Shown here: positions 54,483 to 56,225 of the stretch, piece by piece
How the letters are laid out: the number at the start of each line of letters is the position of its first letter
Position numbering within the stretch: the first letter of the stretch is position 1
Position numbers and translations under genes: made by a program
Assembly (NCBI GenBank): GCA_017470095.1
Contig: JAFUFC010000055.1
Span: forward strand, 1 to 56,225
Direction: 5' to 3'
Length of the DNA: 56,225 nt
DNA from: Clostridia bacterium
Lineage (GTDB): Bacteria; Bacillota; Clostridia; Christensenellales; Aristaeellaceae
The notes under the pieces: model-generated
What the model was told of the DNA's origin: nothing
Seen by the model: the letters and a program-made list of their open reading frames with translations, nothing else
Database searches by the model: none

Positions 54483-56225
54483 ATGAAAAAACGGCAAATT
54501 GTGCTGCTAATGCTGTTGGCGGCAGCGCTGCTGCTGGCTGGAAACGCTTTCGCGAAGGAGGAAGAAAGCGGCTTGTATGTTAAGAAGGTGGAAAACCTGC
54601 CGGATGATTTCATCTTCGGCATGGACGCGTCCAGCGTGATCGCCCTGGAGGACAGCGGCGTGCGCTATTTTGATTTTGACGGAAACGAAGCGGACGTGTT
54701 CCAGGTGCTGTCGGATAACGGCATGACCCACATCCGGGTCCGGGTGTGGAATCACCCCTACGACGGGGAGGGCCATGGCTACGGCGGCGGAAACTGCGAT
54801 ATTGAAAAGGCCGTGCGTATTGGCCAGCGGGCCACAAAATACGGCATGAAGCTGATTGTGGATTTCCATTATTCCGATTTCTGGGCCGATCCTTCCAAGC
54901 AGATGGCGCCGTTGGATTGGCAGGGCATGGAGATTGAGGAAAAGACCGAATCCGTATATGCCTACACCGTCGATTGCCTGAACCAATTGAAGGCTGCCGG
55001 GGTGGACGTGGGCATGGTGCAGGTGGGCAATGAAACCAACAACTGGCTTTGCGGGGAAAAGACCTGGTTCAACATCCAGTACCTGATGCAGGCCGGAGCC
55101 AGAGCCACCCGGGAAACGTATCCCCAGGCGCTGGTGGCGCTGCACTTTGCCAATCCGGAAAAGGAAGGCAGCTATGCCACCTACGCCAAGAAAATGGCCT
55201 ATTATAATGTGGATTACGATGTATTTGCCACCTCCTATTATCCGTACTGGCACGGCACGCTGGACAACCTGGCCAACGTGCTGACGGAGATTGCCGATAC
55301 CTACGGCAAAAAAGTGATGGTCATGGAAACATCTTACGCCTATACCGGAGCGGACAGTGATTTCTTTGGCAACACCATTGGCGACGGCGGCGCGGTGGTG
55401 AAGGATTATCCCTTTACCATTCAGGGCCAGGCCAACGCCATCCGGAACGTGACCGACACCATCGTGAACCGCACGCATAACGGCATCGGCGTGGTGTACT
55501 GGGAAGGCACATGGATCACAGTGGGCGGCGCTTCCAGGGAGGAAAACAGCGCCTTGTGGGAGCAATACGGCTCCGGCTGGGCCACCAGCTATGCTGTATC
55601 TTATGACCCCAACGACGCGGGCAAGTATTACGGCGGCTGCGCGGTGGATAATCAGGCGCTGTTTGATCCGGAGGGGAAACCCTTGGAATCCTTGAAGGTG
55701 TTTCAATTCATGAAGGAGGGAAACGAGGCGCCCATCGGGGCCGACGCCATTGAGGATGTTAACGTCATCTGCGACCTGAACGCACCCATCGTGCTGCCTG
55801 GCACGGTGAACGCCGTGATGAACGACAACAGCCGCCAGGCGATTAACGTGGTTTGGAACGTGACGCAAGAAATGGACGCGGCCATGCATGCGGGAGGCGT
55901 GAAATGGTACGACGTTGCTGGTACCGCCGGGGGCATGGAGGCGCACTGCTTTGTTTCCATGGTGGAATATAATTATTTGACCGATTATAGCTTTGAAGAA
56001 GGCGGAAAAAATTGGGTCATTACCGACCTAAAAAAAGCCGATGAACTGTATATCGAGGACAAAAAGACCGATTCGCTCACCGGCAGTAAGCACATGCATT
56101 TCTGGAGCGCAGCCCGGGACAGCATCGAATTCACCCTGGAGCAGCAGGTGGCCGATCTGCCGGCGGGCAATTTCCGCTACACCGTTTCGATCATGGGCGG
56201 CGACGGGGGAGAAACGGACATTTAC
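54483..56225 (+). CDS. Arabinogalactan endo-beta-1,4-galactanase, GH53 (partial at 3' edge)
   Basis: 581 residues are visible with no stop before the window ends. Signal peptide 1-24 (ending GNAFA). The GH53 barrel (about 35-390) shows FIFGMDASSVIALEDSGVRY, HIRVRVWNHPYD, LIVDFHYSDFWADPSKQ, the acid/base Glu in VGNETNNW (about residue 184) and the nucleophile Glu in VMETSYAYTG (about residue 282), then a bacterial Ig-like domain (IVLPGTVNAVMND...VVWNV) and the start of a carbohydrate-binding-like module. It would cut galactan side chains of pectin, complementing the arabinose operon and lacZ. RBS GGGAGG. Confidence 0.93.
   Translation, partial: MKKRQIVLLMLLAAALLLAGNAFAKEEESGLYVKKVENLPDDFIFGMDASSVIALEDSGVRYFDFDGNEADVFQVLSDNGMTHIRVRVWNHPYDGEGHGYGGGNCDIEKAVRIGQRATKYGMKLIVDFHYSDFWADPSKQMAPLDWQGMEIEEKTESVYAYTVDCLNQLKAAGVDVGMVQVGNETNNWLCGEKTWFNIQYLMQAGARATRETYPQALVALHFANPEKEGSYATYAKKMAYYNVDYDVFATSYYPYWHGTLDNLANVLTEIADTYGKKVMVMETSYAYTGADSDFFGNTIGDGGAVVKDYPFTIQGQANAIRNVTDTIVNRTHNGIGVVYWEGTWITVGGASREENSALWEQYGSGWATSYAVSYDPNDAGKYYGGCAVDNQALFDPEGKPLESLKVFQFMKEGNEAPIGADAIEDVNVICDLNAPIVLPGTVNAVMNDNSRQAINVVWNVTQEMDAAMHAGGVKWYDVAGTAGGMEAHCFVSMVEYNYLTDYSFEEGGKNWVITDLKKADELYIEDKKTDSLTGSKHMHFWSAARDSIEFTLEQQVADLPAGNFRYTVSIMGGDGGETDIY

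Overview
The window looks like chromosomal DNA of a spore-forming, moderately high-GC Bacillota of the class Clostridia, probably a gut fermenter of plant and host polysaccharides. The pointers are the spmA/spmB pair, a DtxR-family regulator, Gram-positive ribosome binding sites, tandem glycine and yybP-ykoY riboswitches, many secreted MKK-type proteins, and several plant-polysaccharide enzymes. I cannot name the genus. The left edge carries the C-terminus of a large serine recombinase, so a mobile element probably ends just inside the window. The right edge cuts a GH53 galactanase.

Layout. 1-2.3 kb: recombinase tail, a TetR regulator, and a convergent secreted protein with a flavinylation-like motif. 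2.4-5.3 kb: an M24 aminopeptidase, two tRNA-Met genes (elongator and initiator), and a secreted PNGQA-repeat protein. 5.4-12.7 kb: a minus-strand block (Lgt-like membrane protein, NAGPA-type glycosidase, ThrH-like phosphatase, Cof phosphatase, DUF368/PopT transporter, asnA, and a CE8-CE12 pectin esterase fusion). 12.8-20.4 kb: a glycine riboswitch with an AGCS symporter, then an L-arabinose operon (split chromate transporter, GH51, FGGY kinase, araD, membrane protein). 20.5-30 kb: an SH3 protein, a DUF4956/VTC polyphosphate pair, lacZ, an M32 carboxypeptidase, and an IT-superfamily transporter behind a yybP-ykoY riboswitch. 30-42.3 kb: an FMN-reductase-like flavoprotein, a DtxR-family regulator, an Ada/AraC protein, and a large P19-type iron uptake operon. 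42.4-56.2 kb: abrB, spmAB, a GH2 enzyme, a secreted beta-helix protein, an AlaX-type editing protein, a BadF/NagK-type kinase, an aminotransferase, a secreted GH13 and a GH53 operon.

The most interesting system is the iron operon (32.5-42.3 kb): FTR1 permease, P19, DUF2318 Fe-S-type membrane protein, two MacB/FtsX-type permeases, ATPase, DUF4418, and a third permease with a second ATPase. The second permease carries an FMN-binding domain with the ApbE target motif DALTGAT in its extracytoplasmic part. This suggests that flavin-based reduction is built into the transporter. Two perfect GTTAG-type palindromes sit upstream of the operon, and the nearby DtxR-family protein has lost most of the family's metal ligands.

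A second theme is two families of about 150-175 bp foldback (MITE-like) repeats, A and B, scattered between genes. Some copies form the stop codons of neighbouring genes, and one appears to supply a promoter. A third is a shared promoter architecture, TTTAAG-N5-TTTAAG-N10-minus-10, in front of two secreted low-complexity proteins 41 kb apart.
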